This document shows, one piece after another, positions 1 to 11,904 of a stretch of DNA of 64,000 bases. The stretch comes from Gibbula magus (lineage: Eukaryota; Mollusca; Gastropoda; Trochida; Trochidae). The notes beneath the pieces were generated by a model. That model searched no databases. It was not told the DNA's origin and saw nothing but the letters and a program-made list of their open reading frames with translations. Each line of letters opens with the position of its first letter. Position 1 is the stretch's first letter. The stretch lies in the NCBI GenBank assembly GCA_936450465.1, contig OW388297.1, positions 26,058,387 to 26,122,386 of the forward strand, given 5' to 3'. A program made the translations under genes and the position numbers.

Positions 1-180
1 TTCTTCGATTCTGTTCAATAAATCTTCATGTTTTTCGATTATGTTGTGACAGGTTCTCAGTTCAGAGTCACGTTTACATTGTGGGTTATTTTTTACTGTA
101 AATTCTGCATCCATAACATTCGGGATGTCAAATCCTTCTGTGTCATCAAGCAGCTCATTTGGTATGTAAAGTCTTTCGGT
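1..180 (-). pseudogene. Partial acidic open frame, copy A (window edge)
   Basis: On the minus strand this frame is open from a TAA just above base 180 to the window edge. It matches the longer frame at 46,179-46,469 in copy B, with one replacement (Thr to Lys) and one silent change in the 60 shared codons. The peptide is hydrophilic, with runs such as LLDDTEGFDIPN and KHEDLLNRIEE. I do not recognise the family. The low ratio of replacement changes is compatible with a coding piece but rests on two differences only. Confidence 0.25.
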
Positions 181-860
181 TTAACCTTCTGATTGTTTTA
201 ATGTGAAGCAATAAAATAGATTTAAGTTTGTTTTAGATCAGGATAATAGTTATCGTCGCAGTAGAGTTCATACAAGAGTGTGACTCAGTAAGACTAATTT
301 AAATAGACGAAATTTTACAGATCTTAATAAATTATGGCTTTATTAATCTTCATGTATGATATGATACGCTCCCTACAATCCCATAATCTTTCTCATATAT
401 CTATTCTATATGGCATCTATACATTTTTTCTGAAATATTTATATATGTGAAAGTGAAATCTACCGTCACAGGCAGGTATCAACATTTTCACAGTAACAAT
501 TAATTCGAACGTGGAACTCGACTGTTATTAGTTTCTGTAAATAGCAAATGAACAAAATCTAATAAGATAAGCTTGGACAACCTTAGATATTTTACACCAG
601 TGAGTTCATATTACTAAGGTAATGTAAGATATGTGATACGTATCACTAAAAGCTCTTCTCATTCCAGGCACTAAGTCATCAGACATCAATTATAGTTGAC
701 ATTATAAATATCCGGATTGCCTATAAAAGTAGGTCAGGACACTTTACATGACTTTCAAATTTCACAATGTTTCTTGAATTGATAGATATACATTTGCGCA
801 GCTCCCTAGGCAGAGAGGTACTGAAAGTTGTAAACTGGTAAAGTTAGTCGATTCTGTCGA

Positions 861-936
861 TGCCCTGTGGTCGTGTGGCAAGTGCTTGCGATAGTTGCCT
901 TAGCTGAGGGTTCGGGTTCGATTCCAGCAAGGGACT
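861..936 (+). repeat. tRNA-like SINE head, copy A
   Basis: A box-A-like GTGGTCGTGTGG segment is followed about 45 bp later by a good box B, GGTTCGATTCC, within GGGTTCGGGTTCGATTCC. The acceptor and T-stem pair only partly, so this is a tRNA-derived SINE head or tRNA relic, not a working tRNA gene. It is present in both duplication copies and so predates the duplication. No clear SINE body or tail follows. Confidence 0.5.
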
Positions 937-1309
937 CGGCCTAAAAAATTACAATTAAAAGTACTATTTATATTAATTAAGACAGTGTTATCCCAAATGT
1001 AACTATATTTTATTGTTCACCATCTTAATGACAACGGTTTTTTTTAGATGTTAGCATTCTCCCTCATCAAAACTCACAAAAACATTTACTCGAATTATTA
1101 AGATTATTTTGAAATACAGATTTGAACGAACCATTTGTTTAAAGAAAGGGTAACATTATATTTCAATTGGAGGACAATTTAATTCAACCATCTTCTGGCG
1201 AATAATTAATACCAATATAATAATATACCAATTAATATAAAAAAAAACTATTCCTTTACCTTAAAGCACAGTAGTGAACCGACTCAATTATATATTTACT
1301 TACTCCCCT
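937..1309. other. AT-rich spacer, nothing recognised
   Basis: Very AT-rich sequence with runs of TAAT/ATTA steps. I see no open frame, RNA gene or repeat edge. The counterpart in B is 47,198-47,544. Confidence 0.5.
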
Positions 1310-1672
1310 CATGTTTGAATTACAAATCCCCTTTATATACCATTCTCATGCATGTTACTCACCCTGAATGAATTTCCTCACCATTGTTTTGTTTGCTATA
1401 TAAATGTATCATATTTTGTTATTTCCTTACTTTCCATCTGATGAAGGAGTAAGTATGTACTCCAGAAAATCTTCCGGTTCTTATGTATACCACTTCTAAA
1501 TGCCCTTCAAGGACCTGACTCATTTATAAACTAAATATGTCGTCCAGTCAAGATCCAATAATGGTAATCACAATTGCGATTTCTCTTGGGGATGAATTTC
1601 TAAGAATGACACAAAGTCAACTCAATAAGGTTTCCTCTGCTCACAATGAAAATGAAGCTCATGTACGTGACT
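1310..1672 (+). mobile_element. Penelope-like terminal arm, plus orientation, damaged
   Basis: This arm is the inverted counterpart of 7,238-8,080. It contains CTGATGAAGGAG…TACTCC, but about 40 bp that include the following GAAA core and the AAAGAAGTTG flank are deleted, so the ribozyme-like fold is lost here. Copy B keeps that segment at 47,715-47,755. The arm then runs into a short piece of the exon-like frame (starting at 1,537) and stops at a deletion near 1,672. Assignment to Penelope-like elements rests on the hammerhead-like core and inverted arms. No reverse transcriptase or GIY-YIG sequence is visible. Confidence 0.5.
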
Positions 1673-1680
1673 TTGAATTG

Positions 1681-2055
1681 TTTTTGTTAATACACTGATA
1701 TTGAAAACCAATGTTTAAATGTATTAATAGAATTTTGTATAACATTCCTATTGTCAATAAGATGTATCATGTCAAAATGTATCCAAGATTAGAACTCATA
1801 ATTTTGGAGAGAAAAAAATGTTTCTTTGTCAGAAGATTAAACTTCTTACTTAATATATTGTTCTTGGAATACCCCTGGACTGGGAAACCTACACATTGGA
1901 AACTTGTTATAGTACTTTGGACAGAATCAGAAATTTACAACCAAAGAAGGTTTTTCTTGTAACAGTAGATTAAACTCCCACTAGGCCAGTCAGCATAACA
2001 CTTGCATGAGCTTGTGAGAACGCCAAGGGTTATGCTTCAGCCAATTTCCTGTCTA
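1681..2055 (+). repeat. ~400-bp dispersed repeat, copy 1
   Basis: Shares blocks with 3,535-3,960 and 11,905-12,260: AACCAATGTTTRAA at the left, then CAGAAGATTAAACTTCTT, GAATACCCCTGGACT, CAGTAGATTAAACTCCC, and a right-hand GCTTCAGCCAATTTCCTGTC. An 83-codon frame (1,711-1,962) lies in it but is not kept in the sister copies. Confidence 0.65.
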
Positions 2056-3534
2056 GATACTGTGATCTTGCAATACATGACATGCTTTTTCTCTCCTTAT
2101 ATCCTCGAGTAACCTGTTTTCATTGGTCACCTATTTTCATGGTATTTACATATGACGTTATTCCTCCCAAACTGCTCACTGGTTCCTGTTAGTTAGAACT
2201 TATTTTATCAATCAGTTTTTCTGCCTTGATCCAAGCAGCAAATCATCACTATTTCATCAATCACCTCAACTCCACACTTCAGTAATGAAAATCAATGATA
2301 ATTTCATGCTTTTCACATAATGCACTTTTAGGACAATCTTAATTGATGATTTAAATTTTTTTTTCACTACTAAAGCTTCTCAATGGTGATATTCAGCAAG
2401 CTGACTGGACACTTATTCCCAGTCACATAACCTCAACAGGGAATCACTGATCTATTTTCATATCTTGGGAATCAGAGAAAGGGTGTCTCCTATATATTTT
2501 TGGCCATTTTGTTAGATTTCCCAGTGCAAAAAAAAGAGATGTATCGCTTGAACTGTTCAACTTTACTTGGATTGCTTGTGTACACTTTTAGGTAATAATA
2601 TATTCAAGTTGTTTGTCCAACATAATTTTTTCTGTTCCCAATTAACCACTTGAATGAACACTGAATGAATTCTTCAATTTATCCAAAATAAAAAGTTTGT
2701 GCTTAATTTTGGTGACATAGTTACATAATTACATAGGTATCTAAAAACTTAAAACTTTTGACAATTTTAATCTAGATGTACATGTACTTGTACACTATCG
2801 ATCTGTGTTTGGAAATCAGTAAAAAAAAATCGCATTGTGGCACATGTTGTGTTCTCGTAATTTGACCTAAGACAAAGACCATGAAAACAGGGGACACCAA
2901 AATAATGTTATACAAACTGCCACCTGTCAGAAAATTGACAATCAAAATCAACAAAACAATGAAATAACTGTTTATTTGGCATCAAATATTTGAAAGATAT
3001 ATTGTCTCTCACTTTATGATGTTTATATTGTTTGACATCACTATCGATTAATTTCATAGAAGTTTCTTTCTTATTACCACGGAAACAGGTAACACGAGGA
3101 TAAATATGAACAGCAAGATGGAATTCTCGCAAGCCATCTTATTCAATTACAAATGTATACGTATTCATGCAAATGAAGACATGTGTTCTGATGAACTAGC
3201 ATTGAATACACATAAACCTGGTATGAAGCACAATGTGTTCGTATGGGTGTATACATAGCGTATAGTTTTTTTTATTGTAATTTAAATGTTTACAACTAAA
3301 ACAATAATATAACGGATGCTTTATCGGATATCATTGTAAAATTACAACAATTTCTTAAAAACTTAAAATGATTACATAACTTGCATTGAAATGTGTTCTC
3401 CTGTGCATAGATTATTATACTTTTCTGTACTGATACAATGTTCATGTCAGAAAAGCTGAAACTACAAAATAGTTAATCAACAAAATTTTAATGACAAATC
3501 ATTGTAGGCAGTTTGAATTGTTGTTGATACCATA
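2056..3534. other. Gene-free duplicated spacer
   Basis: No supported gene. Minus-strand frames here are short and break between A and B. A TTATCCTCGTGTTACCTGTTT stretch on the minus strand near 3,100 resembles the plus-strand TATCCTCGAGTAACCTG at 2,099, a minor inverted similarity. Confidence 0.5.
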
Positions 3535-3960
3535 CCAATGGGATTTGTAAAACACACATTGATAATGAAAACCAATGTTTGAAAGGGTTAATAAAATATT
3601 TGTTGAATCAGATTCACTCAAAATCTCTATTGTCACTAAGATATATGATGTCCAAATGTATGGAGATTAGAACTGAAAACGTTGACAGAACAATTTTTCA
3701 TTTGTCAGTAGATTAAACTTCTTGCTGAAGACCTTGTCCTTTGAATACCCCCTGGACTATGACATCTACATGTTGGAAAATGTTAATACTTCTTTGGACA
3801 GAAATGGATGGTTAGGACCAAAGAAGCTTTTCTTTTATCAGTAGATTAAACTCCCAAAATGCCAGAGAGCATCACAATCGCTTGAGCTGCCGTATATGCC
3901 AAGGGTTATCTAAATACATTTGCCTCAGTGAATTTCTGTCTGTCACTGATAACCGAGTGT
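3535..3960 (+). repeat. ~400-bp dispersed repeat, copy 2
   Basis: Same block order as copy 1: AACCAATGTTTGAAAGG, TCAGTAGATTAAACTTCTT, GAATACCCCCTGGACTATG, TATCAGTAGATTAAACTCCC, TTTGCCTCAGTGAATTTC. The counterpart in B is 51,345-51,770. Identity to copy 1 is about 75% by eye. Confidence 0.65.
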
Positions 3961-5254
3961 TTCCTTCAACTTCTCAAGGTTAAAGGAGTGAAATATTGGA
4001 AGATGTTCTGAACTCAAAACAGTTAAAAATCCAACAATACATATATCACGCATTCATGCACGTGATTAGAAGTGAACACTTTACATTGATAGACAGTGAT
4101 AAACCAATGATTCTGGTATTTCAATTCAATTGAGACAGAGAGGCGCCATTGCCACAGGCAATATGGTTATCGCACTCTTTATTCAGAGGAAGATGTAAAG
4201 GAAGTTCTTGTAAAATTACAATACTTGCGTAATATCACGAAAAGATTACATAAATCAATTAAAGTGTATCTGTGTAGAATACAGCCATAGTTATATTATT
4301 GTATTATTTCAATATTGGCTGCAACAAACTATTTATCTACACTATTCATTACATTGTTGTGTGTAATGCGCATTGATATGATAAAGGGGAACAATATATT
4401 GGTTAAAAATTCCTTGACCGGTTTCCTCCAAGTATTGGATTCATCAGACTATTATTATTATCATAACTAATTGTACCACATGTCGCTGATAGTTGAAGTG
4501 AACGCGTACACTACCATACACAATACATATTAACATACTGATAGCTCTCTTCATGGTCGACAACCATGGAAGGTTGAAATGAAATGCAATGAAATTACTG
4601 CTACAACTCATTGTTAGGGATTATCAGGTGTCCAGGCAACACTAATTGAAACAAATGTATAGCTGAATATCCAACAAGATATCAGTTGACTGACCATCTT
4701 CTGTTCTGTAAATAGTTTGGTTAATTTGTGAACGTGATCATTAAAGTATAAATGGTCTGACATTATGAAATAAAAAAGGTAACACTAATATTGACGTTGA
4801 TTTTCGTCCAATTAATTCAGAAAAAACTATTGGAAACTAAACTAAACTATTTGGAAAATTTCGCTGACAATGTCAAATGTGAAAGGTTTAGCGAAAATAG
4901 CAACAAAAATTGTCACTTCGAAGCAACATGCGCCCTAATTGACAGCCACATCAATCCAACAGCTAACTGAATTGATCTTGATACTGTAAAAAGCAATTGA
5001 AATGTTTGAACTAGAAATAAATCAACGTGATGAAGAGGCACTACATGAAACAAGTGGATAAAATAACTAGTTATTTGTTTTTGTAACAGAAATCCGATAG
5101 GAACTGAAACATGTTTTATTTATTTTGTAATACATGCTTTGAATTCTACTAACTATCTTGAAACCGTTAAAGGAATTCAACACACCTTGTTTCTGCACAA
5201 CATTCTCAGTCGTCAGATTGAGAAGTGCATAACCTTGTAGCTTGTGTGTCCATT
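3961..5254. other. Gene-free duplicated spacer
   Basis: AT-rich, no frame of note. Near-colinear with 51,771-52,975 in copy B. Nothing else recognised. Confidence 0.5.
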
Positions 5255-5399
5255 TTCAGTAACAGTGTCATACATATATTTTGGAATTTCAAATACACCT
5301 ATAGGAATAAGATCATTAAATCATTTTATTATAACTAATTATAATAATGATGAAAGAATTGGTTTTATCTATCATCTATTTAAAGTGAAAAATGCTATT

Positions 5400-5900
5400 T
5401 AAGTAGCATTCAGTCAAGCTTTGGAGTTATCTCCCTTTCGTAAAAAATGTGACAACATCTTAGTTTTTGTTACATATTATTAAAAATAGCATGGTGACCT
5501 CCCTATTTTCTTATTATATTATATATACTTATACTTACTATATTAATTTAGATATTAAATTCGATGGTCCTGTAGATTTTGGGGTCACTGTAGTGGGTTT
5601 TAATTTACAAACCTTTTTTTCCGTCTAGAACTCCTAAATTTTTTTTAGAAAATGTCTTCATGCGCATATACTGTTTCTTTTTAAACAATGTTATTCAACA
5701 TGGAAAAGTTTTCTATTTCATTGATCCTGGCTAAATAATTGCTACTTTTTAATTTAGATCAAAATAAGAAACAAATATTGCATATTTTGAATATTTCTAA
5801 TTGTGTAAGAAAGAGACAAAATTTATGAAAATGATGGGGTCCTCACCATTTTGCGGCGCCACCAAGTAGAACAGTTTCATGGTGAGGTACCTTTTTTTAG
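5400..5900 (+). repeat. Dispersed repeat with GTTATCTCCCTT start, copy A
   Basis: Begins near GAGTTATCTCCCTTTCG and ends near GGGGTCCTCACCATTTTGCGG, with ATGGTGAGGTACC just beyond, so CTCACCAT and ATGGTGAG form a short hairpin at the end. The GTTATCTCCCTT motif is common in molluscan repeats. Related sequence lies at 53,020-53,520 and, more diverged, 26,395-26,830. Confidence 0.4.
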
Positions 5901-7237
5901 TTTATTTGTAAGAGTCAGTGTTCAATCTATCTTATGACAAATTTTCATGAATTTGTATCGGATGTTACTTCAGTGTGTGGAACCTCCTTAATATATTAGG
6001 AGAATTAACTGCAAAATAAAATTATCTGAGAACGTATACAAGAGTAAGCTACTATTATATTTATATATATCAACAAAACTATCTAAAGATCATAACAAGC
6101 AAATCATTTCCATAGGGACACAATCTTCAAATTAAAAGACTAGCTATATGACATCCTGTAACTATCAACTCAGACATATAGGTGTTGCCAACGTTGTGTG
6201 CAGTTGAAGCCCGCATGTGAAGACTGGCTGATTAATTTTACACTTGGTTACTGAGCATGTGCAGTCACAGTGATGGCGTTGGTGTATTTATAATCGCTGA
6301 TCGCATTTGTGAGCAGATTCGCTTCAATTCCCACCGTATCGCTAGTTTACGATGCAAATTAGTCTCTTTAAGTGTGCATTAGGATGATTTTCGTTGCAAT
6401 TCGATTTTTCTTTGGTAGGGCTGTAAATGATTATATGGCATAAAATGCATAGTCAACAATCTCCTTGATGACCATGAACCTATTATTCCTTCAGAAAACC
6501 GCACAAGATTTGCCTCTATTGAAGCAATCTCGCTCACACTTTTCATTAATGTAGCCACTGAATCACGACTGTCTTGTCAATCTCGTCAGTGTAATAAGTT
6601 TACTTATCTTCAGGTTGGTTTGGCCTTGATTGTGGTAAAGTAGTCCAGGATACTCCACGAAGATATAGTTTCAAAGCTTTCAGAACCTGTTTGTAGGGGA
6701 CAAGGGGACTGCTAAGATTTCCTAATATATACTTGTAGGCGATAAATTTAACTTGATGTGATCTACATTGTGTTCTTTTACATGTCAACTTTGCCATTTC
6801 TATCACTATTGCATTCCCATTTTATTTCCATTAAACGATAACAGTAGAAGCAATATTTATATAAGCTCAGAATTAAAGTCAGCAATGGTAATACAGTAGA
6901 GAGCATAGCCCTTCTTGATCTTCTACACTTACACTTTTCATATATATTGGGCCAAAAAATGAGACAACTTTGAATTCACTTCCTTAATTTAATTTTTGAC
7001 ATAGATTTATGAACATTGGCTTATTTGTAGATAATCTATGATCATAGGTCTAAGGACAATAGCCGGTCAGGCCGCCGTTTCGCTTCAAACACTAGTTTAT
7101 CTGTCGAGACATGGAATAAACCAGATCGTCTTTGAGTTCCTCAGATAGCTTGAACCACTTTTCATGACTCACTCGTTTTTAATATTTTTTTCTAACTATT
7201 CAAACGTGTCCTCGACGATTTGCCAAACATAAACAAT
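5901..7237. other. Gene-free spacer between repeat and arm
   Basis: Contains two modest minus-strand frames (6,600-6,806 and a shorter one near 6,400-6,550). Neither survives intact in copy B (54,030-54,500), where a frame change occurs, and neither resembles a known protein. A diverged inverted match to 6,560-6,650 occurs at 26,880-26,970. Confidence 0.4.
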
Positions 7238-7541
7238 GGGTCAAAATGTTAATATTTACTGTAGATCTGAATTTTATAGAAATACGATGGTGTTTTTTAA
7301 AGTTTATTTCTTCAGTCTATTCGCGATGTTGCTTTAATTTTTAACAACACATTCTACATATGTTAGTGATATACTCTTGATCCACATGTATGAATCAACG
7401 CCGTCCAACGATATACATAATTCCTATTGTTAGGAACTATATATTTCTACTCACTTTCAGTTCTTCTAAGTTGCAGTTGCAACTTTATCCAGATCTCAAT
7501 GTTATCATGACGTATCTAGTCATGCTAGAGACGTATATATG

Positions 7542-7760
7542 TCAGGTATTACACATACTTGGACCAGGTGGAGCTGACAGGTAAAGCTCAAGGTCAGACT
7601 CTCGCCAACTCCTTCTTGTTCCCGAGTCACGTACATGAGCACCATTTCCATTGTGAGCAGAGGAAACCTTATTGATTTGACTTTGTGTTATTCTTAGTAA
7701 TTCATCCTCAAGAGAAATCGAAATTGTGATAACCATAATTGGATCTTGACTGGACGACAT
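7542..7760 (-). pseudogene. Exon-like ORF in inverted arm, copy A (72 residues)
   Basis: Begins MSSSQDPIMVITISISLE and ends in a stop just after a GTATGTG step, giving CCAA/GTATGTG, which would make a good splice donor. So this may be a first coding exon of about 68 residues carried inside the repeat arm. It contains an Arg-rich RRSWRESDLE stretch. No domain is recognised. Against the copy at 47,827 there are six replacement changes and one silent one, which argues against present coding constraint. Confidence 0.3.
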
Positions 7761-7863
7761 ATTTAGTTTATAAATGAGTTAGGTCTTTGAAGGGCATTTC
7801 GAAATGGTATACATAAGAACAGGAAGATTTTCTGGATAACAACTTCTTTAATGTGAAAATACA

Positions 7864-7898
7864 CGACGTTTCGGAGTACATACTCACTCTTTCATCAG
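7864..7898 (-). ncRNA. Hammerhead-ribozyme-like core, decayed
   Basis: Minus-strand copy of the core. Stem II is weakened because GGAGTA has become AGAGTG, while CTGATGA and GAAA remain. Confidence 0.4.
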
Positions 7899-8080
7899 GT
7901 GGAATGTAAGGAAATAACAAAATATGGTACATTTATATAGCAAACAAAACAATGGTGAGGAAACTCAATCAGGGAGATTAACATGCATGAGAATGTTATA
8001 CAATGGGGATTTGTGATACAAACATGATGGGGGTGAAGCATTAGAATGGTACACAATGGGGATTTGTGATACAAAAGTAT

Positions 8081-8928
8081 TCCTGTTCATAAGCAATGGG
8101 GTTCAGATCTAGTGAAACGGCAATACAAATATATTTTGCATGACATTTCACGAAATTCATGTTTTGTCGTGCAAACCCAGTCATAGTCTTATATTGTATA
8201 ACAAACAAATGTCCACTTTATCCAGTATTTAAATCCGGTGCACCCACTTGTAAAAGCTAATAGTACTTCCTCCTAATCAATGCGACCTGTAATTTTCAAG
8301 AACGGCATTAAACCTAATTTTCCAATCTCATCCACGCCATCAGAGACATCCTCTCTGCTATGTTTTATTCTACGATAAAGAACAACAACGAGTCTTCTAC
8401 TTCTTATATGAGATGCCCTTAAACAGTTACTCCCTTTTCTATAAAAACCACGGAGATATTATGTTAATAATAATAATAAACTATATTTTGAAAATATTAA
8501 TGCCTCCCGTCGTAGAACAAATTCTCTAGCATTGGACAATCAAAGTGACGAAAACTATGACGTCATTTGCTAAGCGACGCTCTAACTGTCGTCTAAAATC
8601 ACGAGCATGTTTTATTATCTCATAAAGCACACTGTCTTTGTGTTTTATTGCCGTAGGTATCTTATATTTATCAATAATGGTAATTACTACTTTCAGTAGA
8701 TTCGAGTTCCATACATCAACGATCGAACAGTCGAGTACACGAATCTTTTTTGCTTGCCACCTGTGCTAATTCCAAAAAATAACACGTTGTCCTCTTTTAT
8801 TTTTAGTGTATTTGTAGCCTTGAGGATGTGTTTTATGTTACACTATTTAATTCCTCTTGGGTATTCGCAAAGTGAGAGGACGATAAATCATCTCAGTTTG
8901 CACAACATAAGACCTAACATACTTAAAC
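8081..8928. other. Gene-free spacer, partly inverted elsewhere
   Basis: Bases 8,695-8,930 match the reverse complement of about 25,090-25,330 at roughly 80%, including a TTTTAGTGTATTTGTAGCCT block. About 230 bp (8,325-8,560) is missing from copy B. There is a perfect TGACGTCA at 8,558-8,570. No gene seen. Confidence 0.5.
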
Positions 8929-9745
8929 GGATTGATTGATGGATTATGGTAAAGTATATATACACCTTCTGAAATACATGATCAACACTGTACTTTTAAT
9001 TAACACTAAACTACATATGGTATTGTATAGTATAATCAATTGGAGGCTAATTAGGCATGTCTACTAAAGGTATGAATTCCCCTTTCTAATATAAGCTTCA
9101 AGTAACAGTTGTCTTTGTTACGTAAAACAGAGTATAATCGCGTGGACATTTCTTATTTAGAAAGCCTAATACCAAATACAGATAAGTGGTTACTGGTTAC
9201 CGGTGTTGGTTCATGCCTACGGCAGCATGGACCCTCGAAGGTATCCGCTCTTGTCTCTCATGTAGTCCATCCATTAGGTCCATCCGTTATTCTTCAGTGT
9301 TGTGTCTTGCTGAAGTGATCTCACACAGTTCAGTTCTGGACATTGCAGTAGTATGTGATCAATGGGATCTTCGTCATGTTTGCACAAAAGGCAAGACGGG
9401 TCATCTACCAACTTGAAGCGATGGAGGTATTTCTGACAAGGGTAGTGATGGAATTTTAATCTTGATCGTATGACCTGTAGTTTTCTGGAGATATTTCTGT
9501 ATTTTGATTTTTGTCTCTTTGCCTGAACTGAGTGGTGGTTCCTGCCCTTGTCATTTGTATTCCATTGATGCATCCACCTGTTGTTGATAGTGGATGATAT
9601 GGTATTCAGATAAATTCTTTTCAATATTGTCAAATATCTACAACTTATGGATTGATTGATGGATGAAATGAAACATGACTGACACTGTATTTTGATTAAT
9701 TCAAAACCGGATATGATATTGCATACTATAATCAATTGGAGGTTT
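8929..9745 (-). mobile_element. 5'-truncated LINE remnant, copy A
   Basis: A minus-strand LINE tail lies between two related direct repeats of about 110 bp (8,929-9,055 and 9,640-9,745, both with TTGATTGATGG and TATAATCAATTGGAGG). Those may be an old target duplication or an older repeat that the LINE entered. The coding part is 9,274-9,735. Confidence 0.5.
9274..9735 (-). pseudogene. LINE ORF2 C-terminal fragment, copy A (153 residues)
   Basis: The minus-strand frame contains NNRWMHQWNTNDKGRNHHS, then RSRLKFHHYPCQKYLHRFKL, then SCLLCKHDEDPIDHILLQCP. This order (W…W…GR, RLR…YLHRF, CxxC…H…C) is typical of the region downstream of reverse transcriptase in RNase H-bearing LINEs: the end of RNase H plus a CCHC-like motif. 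Upstream RT is absent, so the element is 5'-truncated and dead. The first roughly 40 residues are probably flank, not LINE. The same fragment stands in copy B, so the insertion predates the duplication. Confidence 0.6.
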
Positions 9746-11559
9746 GTTACTGACTACAAAGAATTTTACCTTTTTTTAACTTGTGATATCAAGAACCAGA
9801 GTATTAACGATTGTTTAAGGATACAATAAAGAATGCTAAAGCCAGATTATATCACTATAAATATATACTTCTGGAAAAAAGCTAGTTTTTTATGCTTATT
9901 CTTCATGACATTTACTATCAATGTTGCCTGTTTGGGATGTGTATAATTCAGGTTACGTGAGAAAACTTCTTTTTTGTAATGGCAATTGACGAGAGCCAAT
10001 GTGGTAACCAGAGATCTTTCGATGATACTCTGTTTTAAAAGCACTCACACATTTCTGCAAGTAGAACAGCAGTTCATTAGCCTCCAACTGATGGTTAAAA
10101 CACTGTTCAACAGTGTATTTATATTCTGAATACTACCCAATTACAGACCAATTTGTCCTGTAGTTGTAACCCTACCCGCTCTATACTTTTTGAACACAGA
10201 AAGTTTCCTCAGAGAATTTGTTTATCAGTTTTCTCAACAGATTTTTCCTTGACCGGCCACTATCTAGAATGAGGAATGAAAGAGATGGACACAGGACACA
10301 TCAATCCATTTATAAAACAGATGCACCTGGCAGAAAGGAATTAATGAATCAATTAGTGAATCAAACACATGACAGGGTTGTATTGATAAAAATCTTCAAG
10401 ATCTTATTGACCTCGTCAATTGTAAATTTCTTCAATGCTGATTTCCATATCGTTTCAAAACCGTATACGATATCGTTTCAACATATAGGAGTATAAGGAA
10501 ATAGATTATATATTACATTAAGCATCATTTGTATCTGAATAAGCGCCCAAAAACGGTTGTTGAAGGTTTCGTAAATTTAAAAACATCATAATTGGGTTTT
10601 TTTAATGCTTTTTTCACCCCAGGCAGTTACGATGAGATTATTGACATTTCCTATTTCCTTCCTGACATTCTGCTAACAAGAAGGAACCACCTACTGTGTG
10701 TTTGAATCGATCAGAAGGCCAGCACAAGTCACTTTGAGAAGTAAATGTTTCCTGGGTTCAATCTGCTGTCTATAAGGAGTTCATGATACATGTTTCATGA
10801 TTTTTCTGAACAATTGTTGTGTCTCATTTAAATGACATCACAAATGAATCGTAATATAAGGGAAATCTCCTCTGTGTGTTTATTTATTGGTAAAGTTGTT
10901 CGTGTCAATGTGTGACGGCCCCGTTTCTGTAGTAAGGTTAGCTAAATGGGATACTGTTATATTATAAGGTCGCACAGACACTACGCTCATAATCATTGAT
11001 GACATGTACATATCTTTTCTTGAATGTTTAGAGAAACATGAGCTTTTATACTTTCTGATATTTTCCAATTAATTACCAATGAGATTGAATATTTGCAAAC
11101 AAGTGAAGCTTTTAATATATCGATTTCAAGATGGTTATGAAAATGCATACAGTCAGCTATCGATTTGCTTTAGAATTGGTAATATTGCACTGAGTAGAAC
11201 TCGCTTGATCCATATGTGTCCGATAGTCCTTGTTTATGAACCGTGGACAGCTTATACTGGGATGCTTTGGTCTATCAACTTCATGATATACCCTGCAATT
11301 ATCAACCCATATGGCATGATCAGCCAATGTGTTTAGCAGATATACTACTATAACCAAATATAAATAATTGTGGGGGTTGGTACTCACTGGACGATCATAT
11401 TGTGCATTTGTAAGATATTAATCAACTTTTACGTACAATGTACTTAGACTAATGTAGCAGAAACGTTCTGGTCTGTATAAGGATGAATTAAAATTTATAT
11501 CATAAGCCATGTTCCGCCATGTATAAAATACAACACTGGCTGCATATGATACTTACACT
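9746..11559. other. Gene-free duplicated spacer
   Basis: AT-rich. Short minus-strand frames at 9,847-10,044 and 59,833-60,051 share NLNYTHPKQATLI-type sequence simply because A and B are duplicates. Nothing recognisable. The match to B continues throughout. Confidence 0.45.
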
Positions 11560-11872
11560 AATGTTTGAATTGTGTCAATAGTAAATGTTCTGTTTGATTG
11601 GATTCACTCAAAATCCAAGATTGGAATTTTTAGATTTGGCAAAACAACATTCACGAGTGAGTAGATTATCCAGACCTTCTTCACACTGGGAATACCTCCT
11701 CAATGATTGCATGGGTATGATCATGAGTAGATTATTCACACATTCTTCATACTGGGAATACTTCCTCAATTATTGCATGGGTATGATCATGAGTAGATTA
11801 TTCACACATTCTTCACACTGGGAATACTTCCTCAGTGAATGCATGGGATACTTGATCATGATGAAGGGATGA
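11560..11872 (+). repeat. ~400-bp dispersed repeat, copy 3, with expanded core
   Basis: Left part matches the family (ACTAATGTTTGAATTG, GATTCACTCAAAATCC). Its GTAGATTA…GAATAC core has been amplified into three 66-bp units. The B counterpart is 61,625-61,938. Confidence 0.55.
11659..11859 (+). repeat. 66-bp in-frame minisatellite, three units, copy A
   Basis: Units begin GAGTAGATTA at 11,659, 11,725 and 11,791. 66 bp is 22 codons, so one plus-strand frame (11,585-11,872, 95 residues) translates it as repeats like SRLFTHSSHWEYFL followed by CMGMIM. The minus strand is also open. The unit derives from the core of the ~400-bp repeat family. Confidence 0.8.
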
Positions 11873-11904
11873 TAGAATTATGTCCTAACCCATGTTCCAC
11901 TGCG

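Larger units (their letters stand above)
7238..8080 (-). mobile_element. Penelope-like terminal arm, minus orientation, copy A
   Basis: Reverse complement of the arm at 47,545-48,232. In minus-strand order it holds a 53-bp unit (two copies here), the hammerhead-like core (7,864-7,898), a 39-bp AT-rich link, then the exon-like ORF (7,542-7,760) and its 3' flank. In copy B most of this arm (7,239-7,779) is deleted. Confidence 0.55.

Noticed and set aside
9847..10044. 65-codon minus-strand frame shared with copy B
   Set aside because: Shared only because the copies are recent duplicates; start and end differ and no motif is visible.
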